Notes: a model not told the origin generated them from the letters alone. A stretch of DNA of 64,000 bases from Halalkalibacillus halophilus DSM 18494 (GCF_000423105.1 NZ_AUHI01000006.1:124001-188000), one strand, 5' to 3'. Numbered from the stretch's first letter, positions 49,685 to 58,930 are shown. Numbers and translations are program-made.

Positions 49685-51607
49685 TTATATACTCCTTTTC
49701 ACTACTTTCTTGTAATACATGAGGGAGATCAGTGCGAATATGGAATATAATGTGATGTAGACTCCCATAACCGTTAGCATTGGTGTCCATATTTCATTAC
49801 CAAATAAGAACCCGCCTGCATTTACTGCGAAGTATGTGTGCAATAGCCCGATTAATAATGGGATCCCGAATGTGACAACCATTTTAATAGTAAGACCTTT
49901 TAGAATTTCGTTTTCAGTAAACCCTAGCTTTCTTAGGATGTTGTAGCTTCCCTTTTCATCTTCACTTTCTCCGATTTGCTTAAAGTAAAGGATACACCCT
50001 GATGTTAAAAGGAAGGCAAACCCTACGAATCCAACGATAAACATCACCAAACCTGTACCCTGCATTTGCATATTATACTGGTTTATTTTTGATTCGAATT
50101 GTGAATAATTGTCTTCATTCATGAGTTGATAAATGCTCTCGCTGTCTTCTCCAGTAATATCAATCGCAAATCCTTCACGAGGTTGGTTCATTTCCTCATC
50201 ATAATTATGATTTTCCTCAAGTTCTTCGTATACTTCATTTGAAACAATAGCTTGAGGAGATCCGTAAGTGACAAAGGATGACAAAATTGCATTCTCACCC
50301 ATCGATACTAATTCAACATCACGTTCATAATCATCGCTGATCAGCGTGATGGTTTCGTTAAGTTTGAATTCAATGTAGGAGTCTAGAAAATAAGGGACAC
50401 CAGTGATGATGATTTCATCTCCCTCGACCTCAAATCCATCGACATGTTCTTCACTAACCATACTTAAAGCTAGGGCTGTATCGAATCCCCCTGGAGCCTC
50501 TGCATCAATCGCGATCGCGTCACCTTCCACATCATAAGAGACGGTTGGAATATTGACTGTTTCGTGTTCAATATCATTTTCATTTAACAAATCACTGTAG
50601 TACTCCATGTCTTCTTCTTCATAAAAAGTATAGTCATTCGGTACAGACGCCTCAATCGTGTCCTCCACCGAGTAGTAGGAGATATACGAGAGTGACATTA
50701 AGCCCATACTGATTGCACTAACTACACTAATTAAGGTAAGCAGGAAGGCATTTGACTTCATTTTAAACATAATGCTCGTAAGTGAGAGCACGTCATTCAC
50801 ATTAACATGACCATTTTTAGACTTTCTGAGCATATTCAAAAGAAAGGCGACAGAAAACTTAAAGGTAATATACGTTCCGGCAATCGTTAGGAATAAGACC
50901 CCGAACATTAAAAATATAAGGGCATTCGTAAAGTTCATCATACTCGCTGACAACCAATAGCCGGAGATAATCATAACTAGACCAAGCGTGCCAAATAGAA
51001 CCGTTACTGCACCCATCCCTCTATAACTCGCTTCACTCGATTGCTCTAGTTTAAGCATCTTTATGAGACTTGTTTTCTTTAAAAAGATATAGTTTTGTGC
51101 CAGCAACAGGGCGAAAATAAATATAAATAGTAAAGCAGTCTGAATCACAGCTTCGATGGAAAAGGTCATTCCAACAGATAGATCGATCTGCATCAGGCGA
51201 AGCAAGACCATCAGTAGCATTCTGTACACTAAAAAGCCGAGTGCAATACCTATAATTAAGCTCCCGAAATAAATCACTGCGTTTTCTACAATCAGCATTC
51301 TAAATATTTTCTCACGAGTCATGCCAATCAATTGAAACAAGGCAAGCTCTCTATTTCTTCTTTTTAAGAAAATCGAGTTTGCGAACATGACGAATGTTGC
51401 GATAATGACAATTAAGAGCACAGAGCCAACGATAAATCCTGTCGACATTAATTCACTCGACGTCAGCTCCTCGGCTACCCCATCATCCTGAGACATTAAA
51501 ACAAATGAAAAATAAAGTGCCACACTAAATACTAGCGCAAATATATACAGTGTATAGTTCTTAAGATTTTTAAAGAAGTTCTTCAAAATAACCGAGTTAA
51601 GACTCAA
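49685..51607 (-). CDS. yxdM: BceB/YxdM-type ABC permease
   Basis: 640-aa permease of the peptide-antibiotic (BceB/MacB-FtsX) type: about 10 helices with a large extracytoplasmic domain of some 200 residues (about 290-500) between helices 7 and 8, very acidic here. The family both removes peptide antibiotics from their targets and senses them together with the kinase. The start is placed at TTG 51607, giving MSLNSVILKNFFKNLKNY, which matches the usual start MTLN-like; GGTGGTG is 6 bases upstream. It overlaps the ATPase gene by 11 bp. Confidence 0.87.
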   Translation of the reverse strand: MSLNSVILKNFFKNLKNYTLYIFALVFSVALYFSFVLMSQDDGVAEELTSSELMSTGFIVGSVLLIVIIATFVMFANSIFLKRRNRELALFQLIGMTREKIFRMLIVENAVIYFGSLIIGIALGFLVYRMLLMVLLRLMQIDLSVGMTFSIEAVIQTALLFIFIFALLLAQNYIFLKKTSLIKMLKLEQSSEASYRGMGAVTVLFGTLGLVMIISGYWLSASMMNFTNALIFLMFGVLFLTIAGTYITFKFSVAFLLNMLRKSKNGHVNVNDVLSLTSIMFKMKSNAFLLTLISVVSAISMGLMSLSYISYYSVEDTIEASVPNDYTFYEEEDMEYYSDLLNENDIEHETVNIPTVSYDVEGDAIAIDAEAPGGFDTALALSMVSEEHVDGFEVEGDEIIITGVPYFLDSYIEFKLNETITLISDDYERDVELVSMGENAILSSFVTYGSPQAIVSNEVYEELEENHNYDEEMNQPREGFAIDITGEDSESIYQLMNEDNYSQFESKINQYNMQMQGTGLVMFIVGFVGFAFLLTSGCILYFKQIGESEDEKGSYNILRKLGFTENEILKGLTIKMVVTFGIPLLIGLLHTYFAVNAGGFLFGNEIWTPMLTVMGVYITLYSIFALISLMYYKKVVKRSI

Positions 51608-52355
51608 CGCCGACACCACCAAGCACACTTTGCGTATTCATTATTTCTTTGTAATATTCTTCTTGCGAACGATCCCCTTTTCTAAGCGTGGAATAGATTA
51701 GACCATCTTTTAGAAAAATTACTCGACCTGAGTAACTTGCTGCAGTGGCGTCGTGAGTTACCATCATGATGGTAGAGTTACTTTTGTCGTTTAACTGTTG
51801 AAGTTTCCTTAAAAGGTTGCTTGCTGCCTTAGAATCAAGCGCACCAGTCGGCTCATCAGCAAAGATGATTTTCGGCTGGTGGATATATGCTCTTGCCGCA
51901 CTCGTCCGTTGTTGCTGACCACCAGAAATTTCACTTGGGTATTTCCCTTTTAGATCATAAATTTCAAGCTCTTCAGCAACGACTTTGAATTGTTTTTCAA
52001 CTTCTGCTTTCTTCATACTTCTAATAGAAAGTGGTAGTAGTATATTTTCTTTCACAGTTAAGGTGTTAAGTAAATTGTACTCTTGGAACATAAAGCCAAG
52101 GTCGTTCTTTCTGAATTCTGCAAGTTTCTTATCCTTTAGAGCAGTAATATCTTGACCTTCTATGAAAATATGACCACTTGTGACTCGATCGATCGAACTC
52201 AGCACGTTTAGTAATGTCGTTTTACCTGAGCCAGATGCCCCCATTATAGAAACGAATTCACCTTGTTCAATCGAAAGGTCAATTCCTTTTAAAACTTCTG
52301 TTCGGTTCACTCGCTTGCCATAAGATTTTTTAATCCCTTTTGCTTCAAGAATCAT
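51597..52355 (-). CDS. yxdL: BceA/YxdL-type ABC ATPase
   Basis: 252-aa ABC ATPase. Walker A GASGSGKTT, Q-loop FMFQEYNLL, signature SGGQQQR, Walker B IIFADEPTGALD and the switch His in MVTHDA are all present. MacB/LolD-like class that pairs with BceB permeases. ATG at 52355 with GGAGGG 6 bases upstream; a GTG one codon earlier is too close to it. Forms the transport unit with the next gene. Confidence 0.92.
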   Translation of the reverse strand: MILEAKGIKKSYGKRVNRTEVLKGIDLSIEQGEFVSIMGASGSGKTTLLNVLSSIDRVTSGHIFIEGQDITALKDKKLAEFRKNDLGFMFQEYNLLNTLTVKENILLPLSIRSMKKAEVEKQFKVVAEELEIYDLKGKYPSEISGGQQQRTSAARAYIHQPKIIFADEPTGALDSKAASNLLRKLQQLNDKSNSTIMMVTHDATAASYSGRVIFLKDGLIYSTLRKGDRSQEEYYKEIMNTQSVLGGVGVES

Positions 52356-52438
52356 CACGGTCCCTCCATTGATTTGATAACTTCATTTTACCCTGTTGCT
52401 CCTTCTATTTCGTTTGATTCTTGTGACGAATACACAAA

Positions 52439-52464
52439 ACCATGTGACATTGTTGTCACATGGT
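52439..52464 (-). terminator. hairpin overlapping the kinase stop codon
   Basis: Perfect 11-bp stem ACCATGTGACA / TGTCACATGGT with a 4-base loop. It includes the kinase gene stop codon and is followed by TTTTGTGT on the minus strand. It would separate the two-component genes from the transporter genes, which probably have their own inducible promoter in 52359-52438. Confidence 0.75.
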
Positions 52465-53448
52465 CTTCACCTGTTGAAATGTATTCTTTTTAGGGAAAGT
52501 AAGCGTGATTGTCGTGCCTTCCCCATAGATAGATGTTATATCGATCGCAATGTCCATAGCATTCGCCGCTTCTTTCGTTAAATACATCCCCATACCTGTT
52601 GCTCGCATATCCCCGTGATCACTAGTGGAGGTAAAGCCGGCTTCAAATACGCGTGGAAGATCTTCCGCTTTGATTCCACGTCCATAGTCGGTTATTTCAA
52701 GCTTCGCCCATCCTTCGCTTACATCACTCGAGATCGTAATGTCACTATCACGAGAATATTTAACACTGTTTCCGATAATTTGATCGACCATAAAGGAGAA
52801 CCACTTTAAATCAGTTTCTATATGAGTGATATTCAATTCAATATCAAACCCTATTCCTTTTTCGATACAAATCGTCCGTAATTTTCGAATCGTATTAGAT
52901 AGGATCTCCTCGATATCGACCGTTTCGATATATAAATCATTGCTTATGTTTACGAGTCTTCTTTCAAAAAGCATTTCATTTAAAGTCGCATCAAGCCTAA
53001 GCCATTCCTCTTCCAGCCTTGCCCCTTTCGATCTATCCAAGTCATCAATCAACAACTTCATCGTCGTCATTGGCATCTTCATGTCATGAATCCATCTCGT
53101 CAGCTCATCTAGATTTTCAGCAGTCTTCTTAGATTCGCTTTCCAGTATCTGATTGTGGTGTCTCTTCATGACTGACAGTTGATCGTTGAGTCGTTGCTGA
53201 TAAGGGGTTTCCGGTTCCGGCAAACTGTCCGTTTCATCAATTTTTTCTATTTTCATTAACTCTCGCCAATAATTTCTCCCTCTTGAAAAGTCCCAAAGCA
53301 GGAATAGAGATAAGATGACAGTGTTCATGATCACGATATAGATCACAGAGAAATTCGGAATATCTGTATCCAGCAAGCCAAGTAGCAAGATAGAAAGATT
53401 GAAGCCAATAAAGAGAATTAGCCATGGCAATATCTGTTTCATGTACAT
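52456..53448 (-). CDS. yxdK: BceS/YxdK-type intramembrane-sensing histidine kinase
   Basis: 330-aa kinase. Two close helices at the N-terminus with almost no outside loop (intramembrane-sensing type), dimerisation and phosphoacceptor segment LDELTRWIHDMKMPMTTM (His in WIHD), and an ATPase domain with N-box QIIGNSVKYS, G1 DYGRGI and G2 GMGMYL. By family it senses flux through the partner ABC transporter, not the peptide itself. ATG 53448 follows AAGGAG by 8 bases inside the end of the regulator gene. Confidence 0.9.
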   Translation of the reverse strand: MYMKQILPWLILFIGFNLSILLLGLLDTDIPNFSVIYIVIMNTVILSLFLLWDFSRGRNYWRELMKIEKIDETDSLPEPETPYQQRLNDQLSVMKRHHNQILESESKKTAENLDELTRWIHDMKMPMTTMKLLIDDLDRSKGARLEEEWLRLDATLNEMLFERRLVNISNDLYIETVDIEEILSNTIRKLRTICIEKGIGFDIELNITHIETDLKWFSFMVDQIIGNSVKYSRDSDITISSDVSEGWAKLEITDYGRGIKAEDLPRVFEAGFTSTSDHGDMRATGMGMYLTKEAANAMDIAIDITSIYGEGTTITLTFPKKNTFQQVKTM

Positions 53449-53453
53449 GGCCC

Positions 53454-54131
53454 TCACTCCTTAAGCATGTAGCCGAGACCTGTTTTAGTAATGATCGCGT
53501 CTTCCAGCCCAATATCATCAAGCTTTTTCCTAATTCTATTCACATTGACAGTTAAGGTATTATCGTTAATAAATCTAGAATCATCCCACAGCTTTTCAAT
53601 GAGTGCTTCTCTCGTTACTGCCTGATTGATCTCATTAATCAAGACAGATAAAATAAAAGACTCATTTTTTGTCATGTTCATTTCCGCTTCATTTCTTACC
53701 ACAGTCAGTTTCTTAAAATCGATCACGGCATCTCTAAATTTCATCACGTGTATATCTTGATTTTGATATTGATAGGTACGCCTTAGCAAAGCTTGTACTT
53801 TCGCCACCAACACATCAAAATTAAATGGCTTCTGCACATAATCATCACTACCCAGCTGCATACTCATCACCATATCAGAAGGATGGTTCCTAGAAGATAA
53901 AAAGATAATCGGAAGGTTTGAAATATCACGGATCCGTCGACACCAGTAAAACCCATCGTATTTGGGAAGCGTAACGTCAATTATAACTAAATCCGGCTCG
54001 ATCCGAATAAAATCATTTAATATATTGGCGAAGTCAGTGACACCGTGCACAATGTAATCCCACTCTTCTAATCTCTCTTCAAGTTCCTTAAAAAGTGACT
54101 CGTCATCTTCAATTATAAATACTTTTGACAT
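53454..54131 (-). CDS. yxdJ: BceR/YxdJ-type OmpR-family response regulator
   Basis: 225-aa regulator. The receiver has the acidic pair EDD at residues 8-10, phosphoacceptor Asp51 (LVIIDVTLP) and Lys in VQKPF; the C-terminal winged helix is of the OmpR class (NDNTLTVNVNRIRKKL). Phosphorylated by the adjacent kinase; should activate the transporter genes downstream. First gene of the five-gene module; the kinase start overlaps its stop region. Confidence 0.92.
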   Translation of the reverse strand: MSKVFIIEDDESLFKELEERLEEWDYIVHGVTDFANILNDFIRIEPDLVIIDVTLPKYDGFYWCRRIRDISNLPIIFLSSRNHPSDMVMSMQLGSDDYVQKPFNFDVLVAKVQALLRRTYQYQNQDIHVMKFRDAVIDFKKLTVVRNEAEMNMTKNESFILSVLINEINQAVTREALIEKLWDDSRFINDNTLTVNVNRIRKKLDDIGLEDAIITKTGLGYMLKE

Positions 54132-54173
54132 ATTCGTTTCAAACCTCCGCTTCTTATGTAAATGGTTTATTTA

Positions 54174-54653
54174 TTACCTTTTTCCAGTACTCACTAAGCC
54201 AGCCATTTCTTCATGATATGTTTGAATGACCTCAAATGACTCTTCCGCTAGTATTCCTCCCGTGTAACTATGTACGCGCTGGTCAATATAATCGTTTGAC
54301 TTAATAAAAGGTTTCATATTCATATATTTATCCTCTACAGCATACACAATATGACGTATGTTGGTCATCACAATGGTGGATAAACACATAATACAAGGCT
54401 CGAGGCTTGTATAAATCACGCATTCCCTTGCATGCTGTTGCCAAAAGGCTGCATGATTATTAATTGCCGACATCTCTGCATGTAAAGTCCTGTTTTGATT
54501 TGTTTTAGTACTATTATTCCCGCGTGAGATGATTTTTCCTTCGTGCACAATTACTGCGCCAACTGGTAAGTCGCCACGTTCGCCAGCAATTTTGGCTTCT
54601 TTAATCGCTTCACTCATAAAATATTCATGGTCCAGCTCTTCCGGGTTTACCAT
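54174..54653 (-). CDS. cytidine/guanine deaminase-family nucleoside deaminase
   Basis: 159-aa zinc deaminase of the guanine deaminase/TadA-like fold: zinc motif HAEM (His and catalytic Glu) and PCIMC (two Cys). It has the length and the C-terminal pattern of stand-alone nucleobase deaminases, not of tRNA deaminase TadA. The substrate is open. GGAGG 7 bases before the ATG. Confidence 0.85.
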   Translation of the reverse strand: MVNPEELDHEYFMSEAIKEAKIAGERGDLPVGAVIVHEGKIISRGNNSTKTNQNRTLHAEMSAINNHAAFWQQHARECVIYTSLEPCIMCLSTIVMTNIRHIVYAVEDKYMNMKPFIKSNDYIDQRVHSYTGGILAEESFEVIQTYHEEMAGLVSTGKR

Positions 54654-54679
54654 CGCTTTTCCTCCAGTATCATATTATT

Positions 54680-55243
54680 TTAGCTTCTTCTATTTGAAGA
54701 ATGATAAGGGCAGCTTTTCACGTGATCGTCCACCATGCCGATCGCTTGCATAAACGAATACATTGTTACCGGGCCAACAAATTTAAACCCTCTCTTCTTC
54801 AAATCCTTACTGAGCTGTTGAGATAGTGATGATTGAGCAGGGATTTCTTCATCAGCATCCCAATGATTGATTAATGGCTTGTGACTAACATAACTCCATA
54901 AAAAGTTTGAAAAGCTATCAAATTCTTGTTGGATCTCGATGACTGCCTGTGCATTATTTCTCACAGATTGAAGCTTCGAAAGATGTTTAATAACATTATG
55001 ATGCTCTTTAACATTCTGCAAATCTTCGTCCGTCAATTTCGAACAATAATTTATATCAAAGTTGTGAAAAGCTTCTTGATAAGCCTCTCGCTTCGACAAT
55101 ACAATACTCCATGACAATCCAGCCTGTGCCCCTTCTAAAGTCAACATTTCAAATATATAGTTGTCGTTAGAGGTTGGTATACACCACTCCTCATCATGAT
55201 ATAGTTCCATGAGTTGATTATTTCCTGGCCAAGCACATTTCAT
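54680..55243 (-). CDS. tag: DNA-3-methyladenine glycosylase I
   Basis: 187-aa Tag glycosylase that removes 3-methyladenine from DNA. Zinc ligands are Cys3 and His16 at the N-terminus (KCAWPG, LYHDEEW) and His and Cys near the end (DDHVKSCPYH). Catalytic pocket FEMLTLEGAQAGLSW is conserved. It precedes the deaminase gene by 26 bp on the same strand. Confidence 0.92.
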   Translation of the reverse strand: MKCAWPGNNQLMELYHDEEWCIPTSNDNYIFEMLTLEGAQAGLSWSIVLSKREAYQEAFHNFDINYCSKLTDEDLQNVKEHHNVIKHLSKLQSVRNNAQAVIEIQQEFDSFSNFLWSYVSHKPLINHWDADEEIPAQSSLSQQLSKDLKKRGFKFVGPVTMYSFMQAIGMVDDHVKSCPYHSSNRRS

Positions 55244-55466
55244 CTTTTATTCCACCTTTTACACCTACTTGAGCAATCGTTCCATATTCTTACTTAAATA
55301 TTATCATACTTCATTTTAAACGACGGAATAATTCATTCGATTTCCCATAACATGAAGTTAGGAATTCATACTTGTGGTAAAATAAGTTAAATTGAGTATA
55401 TTTAGTGGGATACATTGGTTGAGAGTTAATAGTTCGTGGTTAAATCTATGAAAGGAGTAAAGTGAA

Positions 55467-55892
55467 ATGAAATATCAAAACAATTTCAAGAATATCAACT
55501 GGACAATTTTTTCAATCCTTCTGTTCGTCGGTGCTATGTTTTTGGTCTATACGATTTACAATCTGTATAGTACCGCACACATTACTACGGGGGAAGAAGC
55601 ACAATCTCGTGCAGGATTACGGTGGGGTTTTCTACACACCATCATTGCATTTATTATAGTTTTACTTTCTTCTTATTTAGCTTTAGGGTGGAAACGGATA
55701 TTTCCTTTTAACGTGCCGATCGCTATCATAATAGCTGGATTGAGTTATATGTTGCTTTTTCTAACGTTCACGATTGGATGGATTGGAATGCTAGGAATGA
55801 TGGGATTTCTTGTTTCTTTCTTAATCGGGCTTGTCCTGATGGTCTCTTACATAGTATTCTTTTTATTGAAATGCGTAGGCAGAAAAGGATAA
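55467..55892 (+). CDS. four-helix membrane protein, unknown
   Basis: 141-aa protein with four hydrophobic helices (about residues 14-35, 53-72, 78-100, 105-135). AAGGAG lies 10 bases before the ATG. No family recognised. Upstream 55244-55466 holds only an A/T-rich promoter region. A weak hairpin TTAAACCA / TGGTTTAA (55905-55935) follows. Confidence 0.6.
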   Translation: MKYQNNFKNINWTIFSILLFVGAMFLVYTIYNLYSTAHITTGEEAQSRAGLRWGFLHTIIAFIIVLLSSYLALGWKRIFPFNVPIAIIIAGLSYMLLFLTFTIGWIGMLGMMGFLVSFLIGLVLMVSYIVFFLLKCVGRKG

Positions 55893-55947
55893 AAACTATG
55901 TAAATTAAACCACCTCCATAAAGAAGATGGTTTAACTGAACTGTTTA

Positions 55948-56985
55948 TTATTCAGGAAGCAAGACTACTTTCCCTAACTTCCCTGCTTTTTTAAAATAAG
56001 TTTGTGCTTCTCTCGCTTCTTCTAAAGGGAATGTACGATCAATCACCGGTTTGACTTTCCCTTCTGAAATAGCTTTTAGCATCTGTTTAAATTCTTCCCT
56101 TGTCCCCAATACGGAACCATAAAGTGTAATATGCTTTAAATATAACGTTCTGAAATCGAGCTCAGTCTTTTAGCCACCCGCTGATCCTGAAATGCAGTAT
56201 TTCCCGCCTTTCTTGAGTACGTGAAGGGCTGTTGAAAACAATGCATCTCCTACCACATCTAACACAGAATCAATTGGGCCACCATTCACTTCTAATATGT
56301 CCTCCGCAAGATGATCTGATTTATAGGATAATACATGCGTAGCACCTAGTTCCTTTAACTTATTTTCCAAGTCTAAATCACCAACAATTGCTATAACCTT
56401 TGCTCCAAATACTTTAGTGGCAATTTGAACATTTAAAGAACCAACGCCTCCATTTGCTCCCGTTACCATCACCGTTTCTCCAGGTTGAACTTGAATTTGT
56501 TCGACCATATGCCATGCCGTCAAGCCACTTACACTGAAAACAGCACTTTCTATATAGTCTGATAGAGGCATATCAAAACAAAGATCCGCCGGCCACACCA
56601 CATATTCGGCGTAACCACCATCATATTCTGATCCGATGAACGACATATCCTCCGAAATATGTTCCAAACCTTCTTCACCTGATGAAGTAAACGGGAAAAG
56701 AACAACATCTTTGTCTAGCATAGACTTGTCCACTGATTGTCCAGCTTTGACGACGATACCAGTTATATCTGAACCAGGTGTGCGTGGAAACCCGACTCCT
56801 TCAGGTCGCCACCCAGACTTGGATCCCGTCCCGTAAGCCCCTTCTCTCATCCAGATTTCTGTATTATTTATGGAACAGGCCTTTACCTTAATTAACACTT
56901 CATGTTCTTTAGGCTCGGGAATATCTTTTTCGATGACTTTCAATTGATCAACATCACCGTATCCTGTTACTTGAACAGCTTTCAT
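55948..56985 (-). pseudogene. zinc-type alcohol dehydrogenase / quinone oxidoreductase with in-frame stop
   Basis: Medium-chain dehydrogenase/reductase. The first 271 codons carry the GroES-like domain, and the NAD(P) motif TGANGGVGSLNVQIA. A TAA at 56170-56172 interrupts after CISGSAGG, but the same frame runs on without a shift as KTELDFRTLYLKHITLYGSV and ends with the normal family tail KAGKLGKVVLLPE at 55948. The full-length protein would be about 344 aa. Nonsense mutation in the last quarter, before the C-terminal catalytic helices. Confidence 0.8.
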
Positions 56986-57081
56986 AAGCGTTCACCCTCT
57001 TATTTTTGAATTATTATAAGTATTACACATAATAGGCATTGATTATAAATAATTAGTATCAGAAAGTAATGAGGTGGTTTT

Positions 57082-57273
57082 GTGAAAAATACTCCTTCGG
57101 CTATGAGACTATTAGAATCTATTCGTTCATTACTTTATATTCTTGGTATTTTTGGTGGAGTATTAGCATTTGTCAAACAGGAGTGGACGATGTTTGGTCC
57201 AAGTGTAGCAATTGGATTAGGTATTGAATCAACTAATAAGAACCGTTTAAGTATTCTTAAACCATACAAGTAA
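57082..57273 (+). CDS. small membrane protein, unknown
   Basis: 63-aa product with a hydrophobic segment (about residues 15-30) and a second weaker one (FGPSVAIGLGI). GTG start with GAGGTGG 4-5 bases upstream. No family recognised. A further 31-codon frame at 57303-57398 follows, too short and with too weak a site to call. Confidence 0.4.
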   Translation: MKNTPSAMRLLESIRSLLYILGIFGGVLAFVKQEWTMFGPSVAIGLGIESTNKNRLSILKPYK

Positions 57274-57416
57274 AGGTTTGGAGAAGGCAAAAGGCATATT
57301 TAATGTCTTCTGTCATTTTTAATAAAAAACTCAATGGAAAGGATATTGTTACTGTGACAACGCTAATAAACACACTTATGAAAGAAGATAATGGTTAAAC
57401 TATAAAATAAGTAAAA

Positions 57417-57450
57417 AAAAGTCTCGCACAAATTTTTGTGCGAGACTTTT
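57417..57450. terminator. bidirectional terminator
   Basis: AAAAGTCTCGCACAAA / TTTGTGCGAGACTTTT with a tiny loop; A and T tracts on the two sides serve both strands. Lies 3 bases beyond the antitoxin stop codon on the minus strand. Confidence 0.9.
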
Positions 57451-57453
57451 CGC

Positions 57454-57738
57454 TTATAGTGTAGCAGCTTGTTCAATGTCTGAACTTTTTTCTTTTAGTG
57501 AAAACTCTAAATCAAGTGCTTCAGTAAGTGTAATCAATGTACTCATTTTGGGTACATCCTTACCACTTTCAATTCTTGAAATTGTTTTTTGTGGGATTCC
57601 GGATATCTCTGACAATGCTCGTTGGCTTAATCCTTTTCGCTCTCTAGCTGCTAAAATTTTACCTGTAATATTAAGTATTACAATTTCCTTGTCGCCCTCT
57701 TCCATTAACTCTTGACGAAAGTCATTAAAGTTTTTCAT
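57454..57738 (-). CDS. HigA-type antitoxin, Xre HTH
   Basis: 94-aa protein with a helix-turn-helix in its second half (RKGLSQRALSEISGIPQKTI, SRIESGKDVPKMSTL), of the antitoxin type that follows HigB-like toxins. ATG 57738 has AAAGGAGG 8 bases upstream. Toxin gene first, antitoxin second, 44 bp apart, as in higBA. It probably represses through the two palindromes at the promoter. Antitoxin frame is intact although the toxin is broken. Confidence 0.85.
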   Translation of the reverse strand: MKNFNDFRQELMEEGDKEIVILNITGKILAARERKGLSQRALSEISGIPQKTISRIESGKDVPKMSTLITLTEALDLEFSLKEKSSDIEQAATL

Positions 57739-57782
57739 GAAAATATCCTCCTTTAAGTTTATAAACATTAAATTCTTTAAAG

Positions 57783-58143
57783 TTATTGTTTGTTGTGCTT
57801 GGACATCCATTCATTTTGTCTCTTTATTGCCCGCTCAATTTGGTTTTTAGGGGTCTCATTCGATTTCTTTTTAAATTGATTTGTTAGTACTATCGAATCA
57901 GAGCTGAAGTAAAAAAACAATACACGATCATCTTTTACTCTAAGTTGCCAAATTCCTGACCTTAGAGGTTTGATATCTTTCCTTTTTACTTCACCACTTC
58001 TGATTAAATCACCATTTTTCATCTAGATATGAAAACATAATGATTGTTTTTCGATATACTTCAGGTTCTCTTTTTTTAATTTTCCTTAGCCACTCGTCAA
58101 CGGGCTGTTTTCCTCGATGATCGGCATAATAGAATATATCCAT
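57783..58143 (-). pseudogene. HigB/Gp49-like toxin split by a frameshift
   Basis: Starts at ATG 58143 (MDIFYYADHRGKQPVDEWL), reads to a stop after SYLDEKW, and continues in another frame from about 58020 as NGDLIRSGEVKRKDIKPL, SGIWQLRVKDDRVLFFYF and NQIERAIKRQNEWMSKH. Removing one A from the five-A run (58015-58019, T on the plus strand) joins them to a toxin of about 119 aa, the usual length for RelE-fold mRNA interferases of this family. The C-terminal half alone has an in-frame ATG at 58022 but would lack the first part of the fold. Confidence 0.78.
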
Positions 58144-58190
58144 GCCTCCGGCTCACCTCTTTATATAGTATTATTACCTTCGGCATTTGA

Positions 58191-58242
58191 TAACATACAT
58201 GTTATTAAGTATTATGATAACTTATATGTTATCGTAATGCAA
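58191..58242 (-). promoter_or_regulatory. toxin-antitoxin promoter with two palindromic operators
   Basis: On the minus strand TTGCAT, 17 bases, TATCAT (58214-58242). Palindrome 1, GATAAC-N6-GTTATC (58216-58233), lies between the -35 and -10; palindrome 2, TAACAT-N2-ATGTTA (58191-58204), lies at the start site. Arrangement fits autorepression by the antitoxin. In the rest of 58243-58567 I see nothing. Confidence 0.65.
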
Positions 58243-58567
58243 AGGTTTTATATGTTTTTATAGTTTTAGTTTATGATTCACCTTGTCAAGGTTTTAGTCG
58301 ATTTGGGAAGCGATTAGGTGGAAATGAGGAAGATAAATCACGCTGCTCACTAATGTGGGAAACTTTTCTTTTGAGTAAGCTGCTACAGTTCCTATGGCAG
58401 GATTTCTAATTTTGACATATGTATCCTCCAATAATTTTCAGAGTTAAAATTATAAATTTCTATTTAAACGAATAAAGTCATTTAGAAGTTTCATAGATAT
58501 TAATTATTATTTCTTATATTGATGGTTTCGGTAATCGCGCTTTGATAATAGAATGTCCTTCGAATAT

Positions 58568-58930
58568 TTACCAAGAGAATATTTTAGCTAATATAAACAT
58601 CACAATCCATAAAACTACACCCACAGAGACAAATAGGAGGAAAATTTTAAAAGCATCCAATATAGAGGAAATTTCAAACCAACCACTTAACAATAGAATC
58701 GGATAAACGGTTATTAGCATGATTAAAAAATGTACACCACTTTGCTTAGTAAAACTCCAATGATCTATGTTATAAATAACAGTTGCTGCACCCACAAAAA
58801 AAGCTATTAGGCTTGCAACAAATGTTCCTTTAGCATCATAAAACCTACCTTGAAAATATAAAATTAAGGCAATACCTCCCATAATAACAAGTGGTATGCC
58901 TCCCCTTAAAAGAGCTTGTGTAATTAACAT
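58568..58930 (-). CDS. DUF3021 membrane protein
   Basis: 120-aa protein with four helices, of the DUF3021 type. Members usually lie next to a LytTR-domain regulator; none is present here, so this copy is an orphan. Function unknown. GAAGG precedes the ATG. Confidence 0.7.
   Translation of the reverse strand: MLITQALLRGGIPLVIMGGIALILYFQGRFYDAKGTFVASLIAFFVGAATVIYNIDHWSFTKQSGVHFLIMLITVYPILLLSGWFEISSILDAFKIFLLFVSVGVVLWIVMFILAKIFSW

Noticed and set aside
57303..57398. 31-codon frame MSSVIFNKKL...
   Set aside because: Too short, weak ribosome binding site, no recognised family; at most a remnant of something larger.
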